Shown: positions 1 through 9,941, counted from the stretch's first letter. The stretch: 52,711 nucleotides of DNA from an uncultured Erwinia sp. (GCA_913775305.1 CAJYIY010000025.1:1-52711); one strand, 5' to 3'. The notes: generated by a model from the letters alone, not told the origin. Translations and numbers: made by a program.

Positions 1-1004
1 TCGCTCTGCATCCCCTGCTCGATCTCTTTTCGCGTCTGATTAAGCGCGTCGAGTTCACCGGCAAGTATCCGCGCCTGGCCGAGATCGTCACTCAGCAACA
101 GCGCGACGCCAACCGACATATCATCCAGCCTGCCGGCCGCATTCAGCCGTGGACCCAGTGCAAAACCCAGGTCGCTGGCCGCCAGCTGTCGGGCATCGCG
201 ATTGGCGACTTCCAGCAGTGCGCGGATCCCCGGCCGACATTTCCCGGCGCGAATGCGGCTCAGCCCCTGCCAGACCAGAATACGGTTATTAGCGTCCAGC
301 GGCACCACATCGGCCACCGTGCCCAGGGCCACCAGATCCAGCCATTCGGCCAGATTGGGCAATGGCGCCACACCGCTGTCGCGCAGGCGGGCGCGCAGAG
401 CCAGCATTAAATAGAAAGCCACGCCCACCCCCGCCAGCGCCCGCGAAGGAAATTCGCAGTCGCTGAGGTTAGGATTGACGATAGCCTCCGCCGCAGGCAG
501 CGACTCTCCCGGCAGATGGTGATCGGTCACAACCACCGGAATGCCCTTCTGTGAGGCCAGCGCCACGCCCGCGTGCGAGGAGATACCGTTGTCCACGGTG
601 ACGATCAGCTGCGCCCCTCGTGCAGCGGCCTGCTCCACCACCTCAGGACTAAGGCCGTAACCATCATCAAACCGGTTTGGCACCAGATACTTGATATTGC
701 GCCCGCCCATGGCGCGCAGCGCCAGCACCGTCAGCGCCGTACTGGTCGCCCCATCGGCATCGAAATCGCCAACGATCATAATGCAGCGATCGTCGGCCAG
801 CGCCTGCTCCAAGATATCAACAGCACGACTGATACCGCTGAGGGAGTGGAATGAATGCAAATTTTTAGCGCCGCGCTCCAGCGCAGCAGCGTCGGTTACG
901 CCACGCTGGGCATAAAGACGACGCAGTAACGGGTTTAAATCGGCAGGCAGTGCAGCAGCCTCCGCCGCCTGACGGCGACGAAGTTCGGTTTTAGCATTGT
1001 GCAA
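1..1004 (-). CDS. recJ: RecJ single-strand 5'-3' exonuclease (N-terminal part, cut by window edge)
   Basis: RecJ is a DHH-family 5'-3' single-strand DNA exonuclease used in RecF recombination, mismatch repair and base excision repair. About 334 codons are present and the frame is still open at base 1, against roughly 577 residues for the family. Visible motifs are DFDADG near residues 80-85 and DHH near 161-163, both metal-binding elements of the phosphoesterase core. No ATG is suitably placed. The best start is TTG at 1004, three bases beyond the dsbC stop codon, giving an N-terminus that aligns with E. coli RecJ before its LRRR segment. It is the last visible gene of xerD-dsbC-recJ, as in E. 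coli. Confidence 0.95.
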   Translation of the reverse strand, partial: MHNAKTELRRRQAAEAAALPADLNPLLRRLYAQRGVTDAAALERGAKNLHSFHSLSGISRAVDILEQALADDRCIMIVGDFDADGATSTALTVLALRAMGGRNIKYLVPNRFDDGYGLSPEVVEQAAARGAQLIVTVDNGISSHAGVALASQKGIPVVVTDHHLPGESLPAAEAIVNPNLSDCEFPSRALAGVGVAFYLMLALRARLRDSGVAPLPNLAEWLDLVALGTVADVVPLDANNRILVWQGLSRIRAGKCRPGIRALLEVANRDARQLAASDLGFALGPRLNAAGRLDDMSVGVALLLSDDLGQARILAGELDALNQTRKEIEQGMQS

Positions 1005-1006
1005 AA

Positions 1007-1708
1007 TCAGCCACCGTTTTTCTGGCTGTCGAGGAATTTCTTCATATCCTGCGGTCCCTGGTAGCCTGGGATCATGGTGCCGTTCTGTAACAGAATAGCC
1101 GGCGTGCCCTGGATGCCAAACAGGATGCCGAGCTTGTACTGCTGGCCGATGTCAACGTTGCAATCGGCAGGCTGCACTTCCTCGCCTTTCATCGCCGCAT
1201 CAAAGGATTTACGGCGATCGGCGGTACACCAGATCGACTTCATCTCTTTTGCCACCTTGCCGTTCATCCCTTCACGTGGGAAAGCCAGATAGCGCACGGT
1301 AATGCCCAGCGCGTTGTAGTCCGCCATCTGCTCATGCAGCTTGCGGCAGTAGCCACAGGTAATGTCGGTAAATATGGTGACCACGTGCTGCTCTTTCGCC
1401 GCTTTGTAGACAATCATGTCCTGGCTCAGCGCTTCAACTTTCTTTTCCAGCAGCTGATTAGTGGCGTTGATCGGCTGCGCACCGCTAACGTCATACAGAG
1501 GGCCCTGGATAAAATGCTTTCCGTCTTCAGTAACGTACAGCACGCCGCTTTCTGACAGAACGGTTTTGAAACCTGGCAGCGGAGAAGGCTGGATTTCCGT
1601 TTGCTGCAGGCCAAGACGGTTCAGTGACTTCTGAATTGCCGCATCGTCAGCGTGGGCCAGTCCAGCGATCGAAGCGATCAGAAAAGAAAGTAACAGGCGG
1701 GTCTTCAT
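1007..1708 (-). CDS. dsbC: DsbC periplasmic disulfide isomerase
   Basis: DsbC is a homodimeric thioredoxin-fold protein that reshuffles wrong disulfides in periplasmic proteins and is kept reduced by DsbD. The 233-residue product opens with a Sec signal peptide (about residues 1-20, ending LAHA). An N-terminal dimerisation domain follows, then a thioredoxin domain with the active-site pair C118-G-Y-C121, which is 98/101 in the mature protein. Two further cysteines in the C-terminal half could form the structural disulfide. It lies between xerD and recJ with a good ribosome site (AAGGA) before its ATG. A 7-bp stem-loop sits in the 45-bp gap to xerD. Confidence 0.97.
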   Translation of the reverse strand: MKTRLLLSFLIASIAGLAHADDAAIQKSLNRLGLQQTEIQPSPLPGFKTVLSESGVLYVTEDGKHFIQGPLYDVSGAQPINATNQLLEKKVEALSQDMIVYKAAKEQHVVTIFTDITCGYCRKLHEQMADYNALGITVRYLAFPREGMNGKVAKEMKSIWCTADRRKSFDAAMKGEEVQPADCNVDIGQQYKLGILFGIQGTPAILLQNGTMIPGYQGPQDMKKFLDSQKNGG

Positions 1709-1722
1709 TTTTCATCCTTACA

Positions 1723-1739
1723 GGCTCCTGAGAGGAGCC
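1723..1739 (-). other. Stem-loop between xerD and dsbC
   Basis: The bases form a perfect 7-bp stem (GGCTCCT / AGGAGCC) around a 3-base loop in the short gap between the xerD stop and the dsbC ribosome site. No U-run follows on the minus strand, so it is not a classical terminator. It might stabilise an mRNA end or modulate dsbC translation. The structure is seen directly and the role is a guess. Confidence 0.5.
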
Positions 1740-1753
1740 CCGTTTTGAATCAT

Positions 1754-2647
1754 TTATGCACGCGGGTGATGCTGCTCATGCAGCTGGCGCAAACGTTCCG
1801 TCGCCACGTGCGTATAAATCTGGGTCGTGGAAAGATCGCTGTGCCCCAGTAACATCTGTACGACACGCAAATCCGCGCCGTGGTTCAGAAGATGGGTCGC
1901 AAAAGCGTGACGCAACACGTGAGGCGACAGCTTTTCACTGTCGATCCCGGCCAGTGTGGCGTAATGTTTGATACGATGCCAGAAGGTTTGTCGGGTCATA
2001 TGCTGTGCGCGGTTGCTGGGAAACAGCACATCCAGCGTCTGGCCGTTCAGCAGCCACGGACGCCCATACTCAATAAACCGTTCTATCCAGTATATCGCCT
2101 CTTCCCCCATCGGCACCAGCCGCTCCTTGTTACCTTTACCGATCACGCGCACCACCCCCTGCCGCAGGCTGATGTCGCTCAGCGTCAGGCCCACCAGTTC
2201 GCTGACGCGCAGCCCGGTGGCGTAAAGCAGCTCCAGCATGGCTTTATCACGCAGTTCGATCGGCTGTTCTTCACCGGGGGCCTGGAGCAGCTGCTCGACC
2301 TGTTTCTCGGAGAGATCCTTCGGCAATCGCTGCGGCAGTTTGGGCGACGACAGCAGCGCACTCGGATCGTCTGCGCGCAGCTTTTCGCGATAAAGATACT
2401 GGAACAGACGGCGTATAGCGCTCAGCAAACGTGCCGAACTGCTGGCCTTGTAACCCCCTTCCAGCCTTTCGGCGAGAAAGCTTTGCAGATTAGCAGTATC
2501 GGCGTCCAGCAGCGTCAGGTGATGATGAGCGAGCCAGTCGATCATCGTTTTCAGATCGAGCCGATAGGAAATGACGGTATTTTTCGCCAGGTTGCGCTCG
2601 ATCCATAAGGCATCAAGAAACTGTTCAATCAGATCGCTGTCCTGCAC
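1754..2647 (-). CDS. xerD: XerD site-specific tyrosine recombinase
   Basis: XerD works with XerC at dif to resolve chromosome dimers at the division septum under FtsK control. The 297-residue protein has the SAM-like core-binding N-terminal domain (about 1-100). The catalytic domain shows the full tyrosine recombinase set: R147 (TGLRVSELVG), H243 and R246 (HVLRH), H269 (LLGHS) and nucleophile Y278 (QIYTHV). The length is within one residue of E. coli XerD. It heads the xerD-dsbC-recJ transcription unit and is divergent from fldB across a 101-bp gap, the same arrangement as in E. coli. The Xer identity is secure, and XerD rather than XerC is supported by sequence and neighbours. Confidence 0.97.
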   Translation of the reverse strand: MQDSDLIEQFLDALWIERNLAKNTVISYRLDLKTMIDWLAHHHLTLLDADTANLQSFLAERLEGGYKASSSARLLSAIRRLFQYLYREKLRADDPSALLSSPKLPQRLPKDLSEKQVEQLLQAPGEEQPIELRDKAMLELLYATGLRVSELVGLTLSDISLRQGVVRVIGKGNKERLVPMGEEAIYWIERFIEYGRPWLLNGQTLDVLFPSNRAQHMTRQTFWHRIKHYATLAGIDSEKLSPHVLRHAFATHLLNHGADLRVVQMLLGHSDLSTTQIYTHVATERLRQLHEQHHPRA

Positions 2648-2748
2648 GCGATGTCCTCCATGTCAGGGTTGATGGCGATTATGCCTTATTGTTGGCCTTA
2701 TCTGGTATTATCAATGCTATGCCTGAAGAAAAATGAGTTTTTATTTCC

Positions 2749-3267
2749 ATGAACATTGGTCTGTTTTACGGCTCCAGCACCTGTTATACCGAGATGGCGG
2801 CCGAGAAAATTCGCGATTTTATCGGTGATGATTTGGTGACGCTGCATAACCTGAAAGAGGATTCACCGCGCCTGATGGAGCAGTATGATTTGCTCATTCT
2901 GGGCATCCCGACCTGGGATTTTGGTGAACTGCAGGAGGACTGGGAAGCGATCTGGACCGACCTTCCTGAGCTCAATTTACGCGGTAAAATCGTCGCGCTC
3001 TATGGCATGGGCGATCAGGGTGAATACAGTGAATGGTTCCTGGATGCACTCGGCATGCTGCATGAAGTGCTGGCTCCGCTCGGCGTACAGTTCGTTGGCC
3101 GCTGGCCGACTGAAGGCTACGAGTTTACCAGCAAAAAACCGCTGACCGCCGACGGCCAGCAGTTTGTCGGGCTGGCGCTGGATGATGTTAATCAGTTTGA
3201 GCAAACCGATGAACGTATTGCGCAGTGGTGCGAACAAATCCTGACGGAAATGGCTGAACTGCTCTAA
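2749..3267 (+). CDS. fldB: Flavodoxin FldB
   Basis: This is a 172-residue long-chain flavodoxin, an FMN-bound low-potential electron carrier of the cytoplasm. The FMN phosphate loop GSSTCYTE lies at residues 9-16. The stretch [10 protein letters not shown] (about 50-59) and the segment around YGMGD (about 87) supply the isoalloxazine-binding loops. The sequence is close to E. coli FldB and differs from FldA in these loops. It is monocistronic, divergent from xerD and followed by a GC-rich gap before convergent cptA. In E. coli fldB belongs to the SoxRS regulon; I did not find a convincing SoxS box in the 101-bp upstream gap. Confidence 0.95.
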   Translation: MNIGLFYGSSTCYTEMAAEKIRDFIGDDLVTLHNLKEDSPRLMEQYDLLILGIPTWDFGELQEDWEAIWTDLPELNLRGKIVALYGMGDQGEYSEWFLDALGMLHEVLAPLGVQFVGRWPTEGYEFTSKKPLTADGQQFVGLALDDVNQFEQTDERIAQWCEQILTEMAELL

Positions 3268-3377
3268 GCCCTGTCTGCGGGCCGATCAACGCCTGCCGCG
3301 GCGCAGGTGATTTCAACGCCGCGCTGCCGAAGTCACGTCTGAGCGAGCAGGCGTTCGTCACGCCGCTGTGATCTTTT

Positions 3378-3395
3378 GGCGACGGGAGCGTCGCC
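3378..3395. other. GC-rich palindrome between fldB and cptA
   Basis: A 6-bp perfect stem (GGCGAC / GTCGCC) with a 6-base loop lies in the convergent gap between fldB and cptA. Neither side carries a run of T in the right place, so I do not call it an intrinsic terminator, although its position would suit an end-of-transcript structure for either gene. Confidence 0.4.
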
Positions 3396-3456
3396 GCGCG
3401 TTCAGCCCGCCTCCGACCGTGATGCGTTAAAAACATTTACTCTGCATACGGTGGCA

Positions 3457-3870
3457 CTACTCATTGCCAGGTTCCTTCAGCATCAGTAACTGCTGTCGCA
3501 GCAGGCGCCATTCGGCATTCTCCATGCTGTCTGCGCCGAGCCACAGCCACTCACGTTTTCCCTCTTTAGTACGCAACGGCAGTAAAATCGCCCAACGCCC
3601 TATCCACGGTTTTGACGCGAGAAACCACTGCTGCTGCCGCCACTGAAACTGTTTTGAAGACAACAGCTCGATGGGGCCAACGCGCGAAAGGATGCGCCGC
3701 TGGCTGCGGATGCTTTCCATCAGCACCAGCGTCAGCAGCCCTATCCATACCAGGGTATAGCTGCCGGGCCAGGGGATTAGCAACAGCAGCAGGATAACCG
3801 CACCGTGCAACAGCAAAGACTGCCACTGTGCCGCCCAGGAAACTCTCAGTTTACATCGCCACAGGACCAC
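3457..3870 (-). CDS. cptA: YgfX/CptA inner-membrane protein
   Basis: This 137-residue protein matches the YgfX family (also named CptA). It has a short N-terminal cytoplasmic stretch, one hydrophobic hairpin (about residues 18-52, [12 protein letters not shown] then IGLLTLVLM) and a soluble C-terminal half with the family's WLGADSM-type motif. In E. coli it is encoded with sdhE and has been described both as a flavinylation-linked membrane partner and as a toxin-like inhibitor of cytoskeletal proteins; the physiological role is unsettled. It overlaps the 3' end of sdhE by 20 bp, so the two are translationally coupled on the minus strand. Confidence 0.9.
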   Translation of the reverse strand: MVLWRCKLRVSWAAQWQSLLLHGAVILLLLLIPWPGSYTLVWIGLLTLVLMESIRSQRRILSRVGPIELLSSKQFQWRQQQWFLASKPWIGRWAILLPLRTKEGKREWLWLGADSMENAEWRLLRQQLLMLKEPGNE

Positions 3871-4117
3871 GTTGCTGATTTCGCTCCTGAATCAGTGCCA
3901 CCATTCGCCGAAGCTCAGGATCGGCCGGCTCTCCATGATTCATCAACCAGTTAAACAGATCGGGATCGTCGCTCTCCAGCAGACGAACAAACACCTTTTT
4001 GTCAGCGTCACTCAGCGAATCAAACTCGTATTCGAAAAACGGCATGATCGAGATGTCGAGTTCCCGCATGCCGCGACGGCATGCCCAGTGAATGCGTGAT
4101 TTATTGGTAATATCCAT
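3851..4117 (-). CDS. sdhE: SdhE FAD assembly factor
   Basis: SdhE (YgfY) promotes covalent FAD attachment to the flavoprotein subunits SdhA and FrdA. The 88-residue product carries the signature RGMRELD (RGxxE, about residues 15-21) on the conserved surface used for the flavoprotein, and the acidic helical tail typical of the family. It is the first gene of a two-gene minus-strand unit with cptA, overlapping it by 20 bp, and is divergent from ygfZ, another factor serving cofactor-containing enzymes. The gap to ygfZ (4118-4326) must hold both promoters. Confidence 0.96.
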   Translation of the reverse strand: MDITNKSRIHWACRRGMRELDISIMPFFEYEFDSLSDADKKVFVRLLESDDPDLFNWLMNHGEPADPELRRMVALIQERNQQRGPVAM

Positions 4118-4326
4118 GTTATTCAGCGTCAGTTAACTAAACAGAGGTCCAGTGTACCCCTTTTTTAGGCCGCTGTTGATGCAACAATTTATCGCCTGCG
4201 AGGCATCACGCAAAGCTTGCAGGGGTATCACGCCTTTTGTGCCGCATTTACCGGAAACCGGTTGCAAAGCAGTGCGTCTCTCTTAACATGAGAAGTATTG
4301 CTAATTTTTCACTTCAGGAATGAATC

Positions 4327-5313
4327 ATGCCAACTACTGCTTTTCCTTCTCGCCAGCCGCAGGCATCTGCACAGCTTCCACTGACGCTGATTTCACTGGA
4401 AGAATGGGCGCTGGTTACCGCTACGGGCCAGGACCGGGTGAGTTATCTGCAGGGACAGCTTACGCTGGATGTGGCGGCCCTGGGTGCCGATCGCCATCTG
4501 CCGGCTGCCCACTGCGATGCGAAAGGTAAAATGTGGAGTACGCTGCGCCTTTTCCATCGCGGAGAAGGCCTGGCCTATATCGAGCGCCGCAGCCTGCGTG
4601 ATAACCAGCTAACTGAATTAAAGAAATATGCCATATTCGCTAAAGTGACTCTGGCGGCCGACGATGAATCGGTGCTGCTCGGCGTGGCCGGAGCGCAGGC
4701 ACGCGAAGCGCTGGCGGGTATTTTCACGCTGCTGCCGGATGCCGATGCACCTGTCGTCCAGCAGGATGAGAGCACGCTGCTGTGGTTCGATCTGCCCGCC
4801 GAGCGTTTTCTGCTGGTGACCAGTGCAGAAAGAGCCGCTGAGGTTCAGCAAAAGCTGGCGGGTGAAGCCGTGTTAAACAGCAGTGAACAGTGGCTGGCGC
4901 TGGATATCGAGGCCGGTTTCCCGATTATCGATGCGGCCACCAGCGCACAGCTGATCCCACAGGCGACCAACATTCAGGCACTGAACGGCATCAGCTTTAA
5001 AAAGGGCTGTTATACCGGTCAGGAAATGGTGGCTCGCGCCAAGTTCCGCGGAGCGAATAAACGCGCGCTGTTCTGGCTGTCTGGCCAGGCGAGTCGCGTT
5101 CCCGCTGCTGACAGCGCGCTGGAAATGCAGATGGGTGATAACTGGCGCCGGACCGGTACTATTCTGGCGGCCTGCCAGCTTGAAACCGGCGAGGTCTGGA
5201 TACAGGCCGTGCTGAATAACGATCTGGAAGCCGATACCCTTCTGCGCGTGCAGGGTGACGAAGGCGGCAGACTGACCATTCAGCCGCTGCCGTACGAAAT
5301 TACCAGCGGATGA
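4327..5313 (+). CDS. ygfZ: YgfZ folate-dependent Fe-S cluster protein
   Basis: YgfZ binds tetrahydrofolate and supports the activity of certain Fe-S enzymes, such as the MiaB-type radical SAM proteins. The 328-residue product has the GcvT-like fold and the diagnostic motif KGCYTGQE (about residues 225-232), including its reactive cysteine, followed by the [10 protein letters not shown] segment. I use the ATG at 4327, preceded by AGGAATGA. A nearby ATG at 4320 is in another frame and gives only a short product. The gene is divergent from sdhE and convergent with trhA, separated from it by a strong hairpin. Confidence 0.96.
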   Translation: MPTTAFPSRQPQASAQLPLTLISLEEWALVTATGQDRVSYLQGQLTLDVAALGADRHLPAAHCDAKGKMWSTLRLFHRGEGLAYIERRSLRDNQLTELKKYAIFAKVTLAADDESVLLGVAGAQAREALAGIFTLLPDADAPVVQQDESTLLWFDLPAERFLLVTSAERAAEVQQKLAGEAVLNSSEQWLALDIEAGFPIIDAATSAQLIPQATNIQALNGISFKKGCYTGQEMVARAKFRGANKRALFWLSGQASRVPAADSALEMQMGDNWRRTGTILAACQLETGEVWIQAVLNNDLEADTLLRVQGDEGGRLTIQPLPYEITSG

Positions 5314-5320
5314 TGCATAA

Positions 5321-5347
5321 CAGACTGACCGCCTGCCGGTCAGTCTG
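5321..5347. terminator. Hairpin between convergent ygfZ and trhA
   Basis: A perfect 11-bp stem (CAGACTGACCG / CGGTCAGTCTG) with a 5-base loop fills the 37-bp space between two convergent stop codons. The T-tract is poor on both strands, but the placement and stem strength fit a shared transcription end. Confidence 0.65.
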
Positions 5348-5350
5348 CGT

Positions 5351-6004
5351 TTACAGCACGTAAAGATAGATGGCAAAGAAGTGGCACAGGCTACCGCCCA
5401 GGACAAAACCGTGCCAGATGGCATGACTGTAGGGGATTCGCTTCGATACGTAGAAAATTACCCCTAGTGAGTAAATAATCCCGCCCGCGGCTAACAGCCA
5501 GATGCTGGCGGCAGGCAGCTGCGTCACCATCTGGTAAATAACAATAAGCGACAGCCAGCCCATCAGCAGGTAGGTCACCAGCGACAGCGCCTCAAAACGA
5601 TGGGCAAAGGCCAGTTTGAATACAATCCCCGCGAGTGCCAGACTCCAGATCACCACCATCAGACCGTGGGCCAGCGGCGATTTCAGCCCCACCAGCAGGA
5701 ATGGCGTGTAGGTACCGGCAATCAGCAGGTAAATAGCCGAGTGGTCAAGTTTTTTCAGCCAGTACTTTGCCCGCTCATGTGGAATAGCATGATAGAGGGT
5801 AGAAGCCAGATACAGCAGGATCATACTGCCGCCGTAGAGACTGTAACTAGTAATGGCCAGCGCTCCGGCGTGGCTTTCAATAGCCTGAGTCAGTAACAGC
5901 ACCAGGCCGATAATACCGAACAGGCAACCTACTCCGTGGCTGATGCTGTTGGCAATTTCTTCAACAAGCGGATAGCCGCGTGTCACTGTTTTCGGATCAA
6001 CCAT
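5351..6004 (-). CDS. trhA: TrhA (YqfA), hemolysin III family membrane protein
   Basis: This is a 217-residue seven-helix membrane protein of the hemolysin III / PAQR superfamily. Family landmarks are STLYH in helix 2 (the first histidine ligand), the [17 protein letters not shown] block, and a C-terminal pair of histidines in HAIWHGF and CHFFAI that complete the presumed metal site. In E. coli YqfA/TrhA has been linked to membrane energetics and lipid homeostasis. The frame is open upstream to 6049, but the E. coli-like N-terminus ([17 protein letters not shown]) starts at 6004, so I use that. Despite the family name there is no reason to call it a toxin. Confidence 0.92.
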   Translation of the reverse strand: MVDPKTVTRGYPLVEEIANSISHGVGCLFGIIGLVLLLTQAIESHAGALAITSYSLYGGSMILLYLASTLYHAIPHERAKYWLKKLDHSAIYLLIAGTYTPFLLVGLKSPLAHGLMVVIWSLALAGIVFKLAFAHRFEALSLVTYLLMGWLSLIVIYQMVTQLPAASIWLLAAGGIIYSLGVIFYVSKRIPYSHAIWHGFVLGGSLCHFFAIYLYVL

Positions 6005-6212
6005 AACCGTTCGTTCTCTCTCATTAATCATCGTGCGGCCAGCCAGCAACCTGGTCGATAAACCATCACCAGCCTAACTGAGAACAATTTCAGAGTACAC
6101 ATGTAAGCTAAAATAATTCTGTGAAACCTTGTAACACATATTCTTCCGTGAACCAGGCAAACGTTTCCCTTAAACTAGTAGCGAACTTTTATCAGAGAAT
6201 AAGCGAGTCATT

Positions 6213-6821
6213 ATGTCTGACAGGATAGCAGCCTTAGATTTCGGTGCGATGACGGAAGTCGTGCAGTTTTTAATGGAATTAGACAAGCTTAAAAGCGTCG
6301 AGCGTCGTACCCGGTTGCTTGATAATACCCGGCAGGAAAACTCCGCGGAGCACAGCTGGCATCTGGCGATGGCCGCCATGAGCCTGGCACCTTTCGCCCG
6401 TGAAACCATCAACGTGCAGCACGCGGTCCAGCTGGCGCTGGTTCATGACGTGGTGGAAATCGATGCCGGAGACGTGTTGGTCTATGACCTGGCCGCGCGT
6501 GAAGCCGTTCAGGAACAGGAAATCGCCGCCGCCGAGCGCATTTTCGGCCTGCTGCCTGCCCGGCAGAGTCAGCAGTTTCGTGCGCTGTGGAACGAATATG
6601 AAGACGGGGAAACCGCCGAGTCGCGCTTTGCTAACATGCTCGACCGTGCGCTGCCGATCATGCTAAATCTGCACAACGGTGGACAAAGCTGGAAAGAGAA
6701 CGGCATCCGTCTGGAGCAGGTGAAGGCGCGAAACGTGAAGCTGGCCGAGCAGTGGCCGGAGCTGTGGAATCATCTGCAACAGCACCTGAATGACGCCCAC
6801 GCTAAGGGCTGGTTGCTGTAA
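6213..6821 (+). CDS. HD-domain hydrolase (YfbR/HDDC2-like)
   Basis: This 202-residue protein belongs to the HD phosphohydrolase superfamily, nearest to YfbR / HDDC2-type 5'-nucleotidases. The metal-binding set is visible: H in NSAEHSWHLA (about residue 48), the HD pair in ALVHDVVEIDAGD (about 78-79), and an aspartate in ANMLDRALP (about 145). I infer that it dephosphorylates a nucleotide or similar small phosphate ester; the substrate cannot be read from sequence. E. coli carries yqfB and bglA at this point instead, so this is a lineage-specific occupant. It stands alone, divergent from trhA and convergent with gcvP. The start ATG has an upstream purine-rich GAGAATAAG stretch. Confidence 0.85.
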   Translation: MSDRIAALDFGAMTEVVQFLMELDKLKSVERRTRLLDNTRQENSAEHSWHLAMAAMSLAPFARETINVQHAVQLALVHDVVEIDAGDVLVYDLAAREAVQEQEIAAAERIFGLLPARQSQQFRALWNEYEDGETAESRFANMLDRALPIMLNLHNGGQSWKENGIRLEQVKARNVKLAEQWPELWNHLQQHLNDAHAKGWLL

Positions 6822-6909
6822 GGCCCCTGCCGGGAATCCCCCTGCCTGCGGCGCTGGCTGTACGCGGGGGCTGAGTCCAGTCACCGGAGCGATCTCCCTT
6901 CCCCGCCAT

Positions 6910-6940
6910 AAAACAAAAGGGACGATTCACCATCGTCCCT
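6910..6940 (-). terminator. Terminator of the gcvTHP operon
   Basis: A 9-bp stem (AGGGACGAT / ATCGTCCCT) with a 5-base loop is followed on the minus strand by TTTTGTTTTA, 28 bp beyond the gcvP stop. This is a good intrinsic terminator. Confidence 0.9.
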
Positions 6941-6967
6941 CAGGGCTGTCACCTCAGACGATCGGCC

Positions 6968-9841
6968 TTATTCGTATTCACTCATCGGTACACAGGAGCA
7001 GAACAGATTACGGTCACCGTAGACATCGTCCAGACGCTTAACCGTTGGCCAGTATTTGTTGGCGCTGCCCGCCGGGAACACCGCCAGTTCACGGCTGTAA
7101 GGATGCGACCAGTCGCCCACGATTTCCAGCTGAGTGTGCGGGGCGTTAACCAGCGGATTGTCCTGCGCCGGCCACTCACCCGCCGACACGCGATCGATCT
7201 CGGCGCGAATCGAGAGCATGGCATCGATAAAGCGGTCGAGTTCAACTTTACTCTCTGATTCGGTTGGCTCAACCATCAGCGTTCCCGCCACCGGGAAGGA
7301 CATGGTCGGCGCGTGGAAACCGTAATCGATCAGGCGCTTGGCGATATCCAGTTCGCTGATACCGGTCTGCTCCTTCAGCGGACGAATATCCAGAATACAC
7401 TCATGCGCAACGTGCCCCTCGCGGCCGGTATACAGGATCGGGTAAGCCGGTTTCAGACGCGTGGCAATATAGTTGGCGTTCAGGATCGCCACCGAACTGG
7501 CCTGTTTCAGCCCTTCCGCCCCCATCATGCGGATATACATCCAACTGATGGGCAGAATCGAGGCGCTGCCGAATGGTGCCGCGGATACCGCGCCCTGCTC
7601 GGTCAGCATACCTTCAATCTGCACCACGCTGTGGCCCGGCACAAACGGTGCCAGATGGGCTTTCACGCCAATCGGCCCCATGCCCGGGCCGCCACCACCG
7701 TGGGGAATGCAGAAGGTTTTATGCAGGTTGAGGTGAGAAACATCCGCACCGATATATCCCGGCGTAGTGATGCCCACCTGCGCGTTCATATTCGCACCGT
7801 CCAGGTAAACCTGGCCGCCGAACTGATGAACGATCTGGCAGACTTCACGAATAGTTTCTTCATAGACACCGTGGGTCGATGGATAGGTCACCATAATACA
7901 GGAGAGCGCTTCGCCCGCCTGTTCTGCCTTCAGGCGCAGGTCGTGCAGGTCGATATTTCCCTGGCGATCGCAGGCTACCACCACCACCTCCATGCCTGCC
8001 ATCTGGGCAGAAGCCGGGTTGGTGCCGTGAGCCGAGCTGGGGATCAGGCAAATATTGCGGCCGCCTTCATGGCGGCTTTCATGGTAGCGACGAATAGCCA
8101 GCAGGCCGGCATATTCGCCCTGAGCGCCAGAGTTGGGCTGCATACACAGTGCATCGTAGCCGGTCAGCTGTACCAGCCACTGCGAAAGCTGACCGATCAT
8201 CTGCAGATAGCCGCTCGCCTGTTCGGCCGGGCAGAACGGATGCAGTTCAGCGAATTCCGGCCAGGTAATCGGGATCATTTCTGCGGCCGCATTCAGCTTC
8301 ATGGTGCAGGAGCCCAGCGGGATCATGGCCTGGTTCAGCGCCAGATCTTTGCGCTCAAGGCTGTGCATGTAGCGCATCATCTCCGTTTCGCTGTGATAAC
8401 GGTTGAACACCGGGTGAGTCAGAATCGCATCTGCACGCCGCATTGCTGGCGGAATGGTGTGGCTGTCGGCGCTGACCTGAGCATCCAGCGCCCCGATGTC
8501 CAGCCCGTGCTCATCGCCCAGCAGAATGGAGAACAGCGTGGCTACGTCTTCACGACGGGTGGTTTCATCCAGGGTAATCCCCACCGCGTGCAGAATATCG
8601 GTGCGCAGGTTGACGCCGAAGCTCAGCGCGCGTTCCAGCACCGCGGCTTTATCCGCGACCTCCACCGTCAGCGTATCAAACCAGCTGTTGTGGCGCAGGG
8701 TCAGACCGCCTTTTTGCAGCCCGGCGGCCAGAATATCGGTCAGGCGATGAATGCGTCCGGCGATGCGCTTCAGACCGGCGGGGCCGTGGAATACCGCATA
8801 GAGGCTGGCGATATTGGCCAACAGCACCTGTGAGGTACAGATATTGGAGTTCGCTTTCTCGCGGCGGATATGCTGCTCACGGGTCTGCATCGCCATACGC
8901 AGCGCGGTATGACCGGCGGCATCGCGGGAAACGCCGATGATACGTCCCGGCATGGAGCGTTTATGCTCGTCACGGGCGGCAAAAAAGGCCGCGTGTGGAC
9001 CGCCGTAGCCCATCGGCACGCCGAAGCGCTGGGCGGAGCCGAAGACAATATCCGCTCCCTGTTTACCCGGTGCCTGTAGCAGCACCAGAGTCATAAAATC
9101 AGCGGCAACGCTGACCACGATTTTCTGGCTTTTCAGTTCAGCGATCAGGCTGCTGTAATCATGCACCTCACCGCCGCTACCTACCTGTTGCAGCAGCACG
9201 CCAAACACATCCTGCAGCTCCAGCACTTTTTCGGCTTTATCAACCAGCACCTCAAAACCAAAGGTTTCTGCGCGGGTACGCACCACATCCAGCGTCTGCG
9301 GATGAACATCATCGGCCACGAAGAAGCGGTTGGCGTTTTTCAGCTTGCTGACGCGTTTTGCCATCGCCATCGCTTCCGCGGCGGCAGTGGCTTCATCCAG
9401 CAGCGATGCCGACGCGATATCCAGCCCGGTCAGATCCAGCGTCAGCTGCTGGAAGTTAAGCAGCGCCTCAAGGCGGCCCTGCGACACCTCCGGCTGGTAA
9501 GGGGTGTAGGCCGTATACCAGCCCGGATTTTCCAGCATGTTGCGCAGAATAACCGGCGGGGTCAGAACCGGGGTATATCCCATGCCAATATAAGATTTGT
9601 AACGCTGATTCTGCGCTGCAATCGCCTTCAGCTCGGCCAGGGCCTGATGTTCGGTCAGCGCATCGCCAATCGGCGGCGGGCTGGGAAGCTGAATATCTGC
9701 CGGCACAATCGACGAGATCAGGTCGGTGAGTGAATCTGCACCAACGACATTCAGCATGGAGGCCTGCTGCTCTGGCGAAGGTCCGATATGGCGTTCAATA
9801 AACGCACCGTGATGTTCAAGCTGGCTGAGAGTCTGGGTCAT
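6968..9841 (-). CDS. gcvP: GcvP glycine dehydrogenase (P-protein)
   Basis: GcvP is the PLP-dependent decarboxylating subunit of the glycine cleavage system; it releases CO2 from glycine and passes aminomethyl to the lipoyl arm of GcvH. The 957-residue length is normal. Two homologous aminotransferase-like halves are visible, with the PLP lysine in HLNLHKTF (about residue 706) followed by the glycine-rich [13 protein letters not shown] loop. It is the last gene of gcvT-gcvH-gcvP. A 116-bp gap carrying two hairpins separates it from gcvH. A 506-codon open frame on the opposite strand is a compositional shadow. Confidence 0.98.
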   Translation of the reverse strand: MTQTLSQLEHHGAFIERHIGPSPEQQASMLNVVGADSLTDLISSIVPADIQLPSPPPIGDALTEHQALAELKAIAAQNQRYKSYIGMGYTPVLTPPVILRNMLENPGWYTAYTPYQPEVSQGRLEALLNFQQLTLDLTGLDIASASLLDEATAAAEAMAMAKRVSKLKNANRFFVADDVHPQTLDVVRTRAETFGFEVLVDKAEKVLELQDVFGVLLQQVGSGGEVHDYSSLIAELKSQKIVVSVAADFMTLVLLQAPGKQGADIVFGSAQRFGVPMGYGGPHAAFFAARDEHKRSMPGRIIGVSRDAAGHTALRMAMQTREQHIRREKANSNICTSQVLLANIASLYAVFHGPAGLKRIAGRIHRLTDILAAGLQKGGLTLRHNSWFDTLTVEVADKAAVLERALSFGVNLRTDILHAVGITLDETTRREDVATLFSILLGDEHGLDIGALDAQVSADSHTIPPAMRRADAILTHPVFNRYHSETEMMRYMHSLERKDLALNQAMIPLGSCTMKLNAAAEMIPITWPEFAELHPFCPAEQASGYLQMIGQLSQWLVQLTGYDALCMQPNSGAQGEYAGLLAIRRYHESRHEGGRNICLIPSSAHGTNPASAQMAGMEVVVVACDRQGNIDLHDLRLKAEQAGEALSCIMVTYPSTHGVYEETIREVCQIVHQFGGQVYLDGANMNAQVGITTPGYIGADVSHLNLHKTFCIPHGGGGPGMGPIGVKAHLAPFVPGHSVVQIEGMLTEQGAVSAAPFGSASILPISWMYIRMMGAEGLKQASSVAILNANYIATRLKPAYPILYTGREGHVAHECILDIRPLKEQTGISELDIAKRLIDYGFHAPTMSFPVAGTLMVEPTESESKVELDRFIDAMLSIRAEIDRVSAGEWPAQDNPLVNAPHTQLEIVGDWSHPYSRELAVFPAGSANKYWPTVKRLDDVYGDRNLFCSCVPMSEYE

Positions 9842-9884
9842 GAGCGGTAAATCCTGCTTCGGGCATGTGCAACAAAAGGGGTTA

Positions 9885-9941
9885 CCGGTGATGGCTCACC
9901 GGCGTTGTCAGCGCGAAGGCAATCCTGGTGCAGCCTTCGCG
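9885..9941 (-). other. Tandem stem-loops between gcvH and gcvP
   Basis: Two hairpins lie back to back in the gcvH-gcvP gap. The first in coordinate order (9885-9902) has a 7-bp stem, CCGGTGA / TCACCGG, with loop TGGC. The second (9912-9941) has a 9-bp stem, CGCGAAGGC / GCCTTCGCG, with a 12-base loop. Neither has a U-tail, so they more likely stabilise or punctuate the operon mRNA than end it. Confidence 0.6.

Noticed and set aside
5351..6004. A hemolysin toxin
   Set aside because: The hemolysin III name is historical; the protein is a conserved membrane protein of the PAQR type.
7313..8833. A 506-codon open frame opposite gcvP
   Set aside because: It lies entirely antisense to a certain gene, has low-complexity His/Gln/Arg-rich content typical of shadow frames, and lacks a ribosome site or family features.
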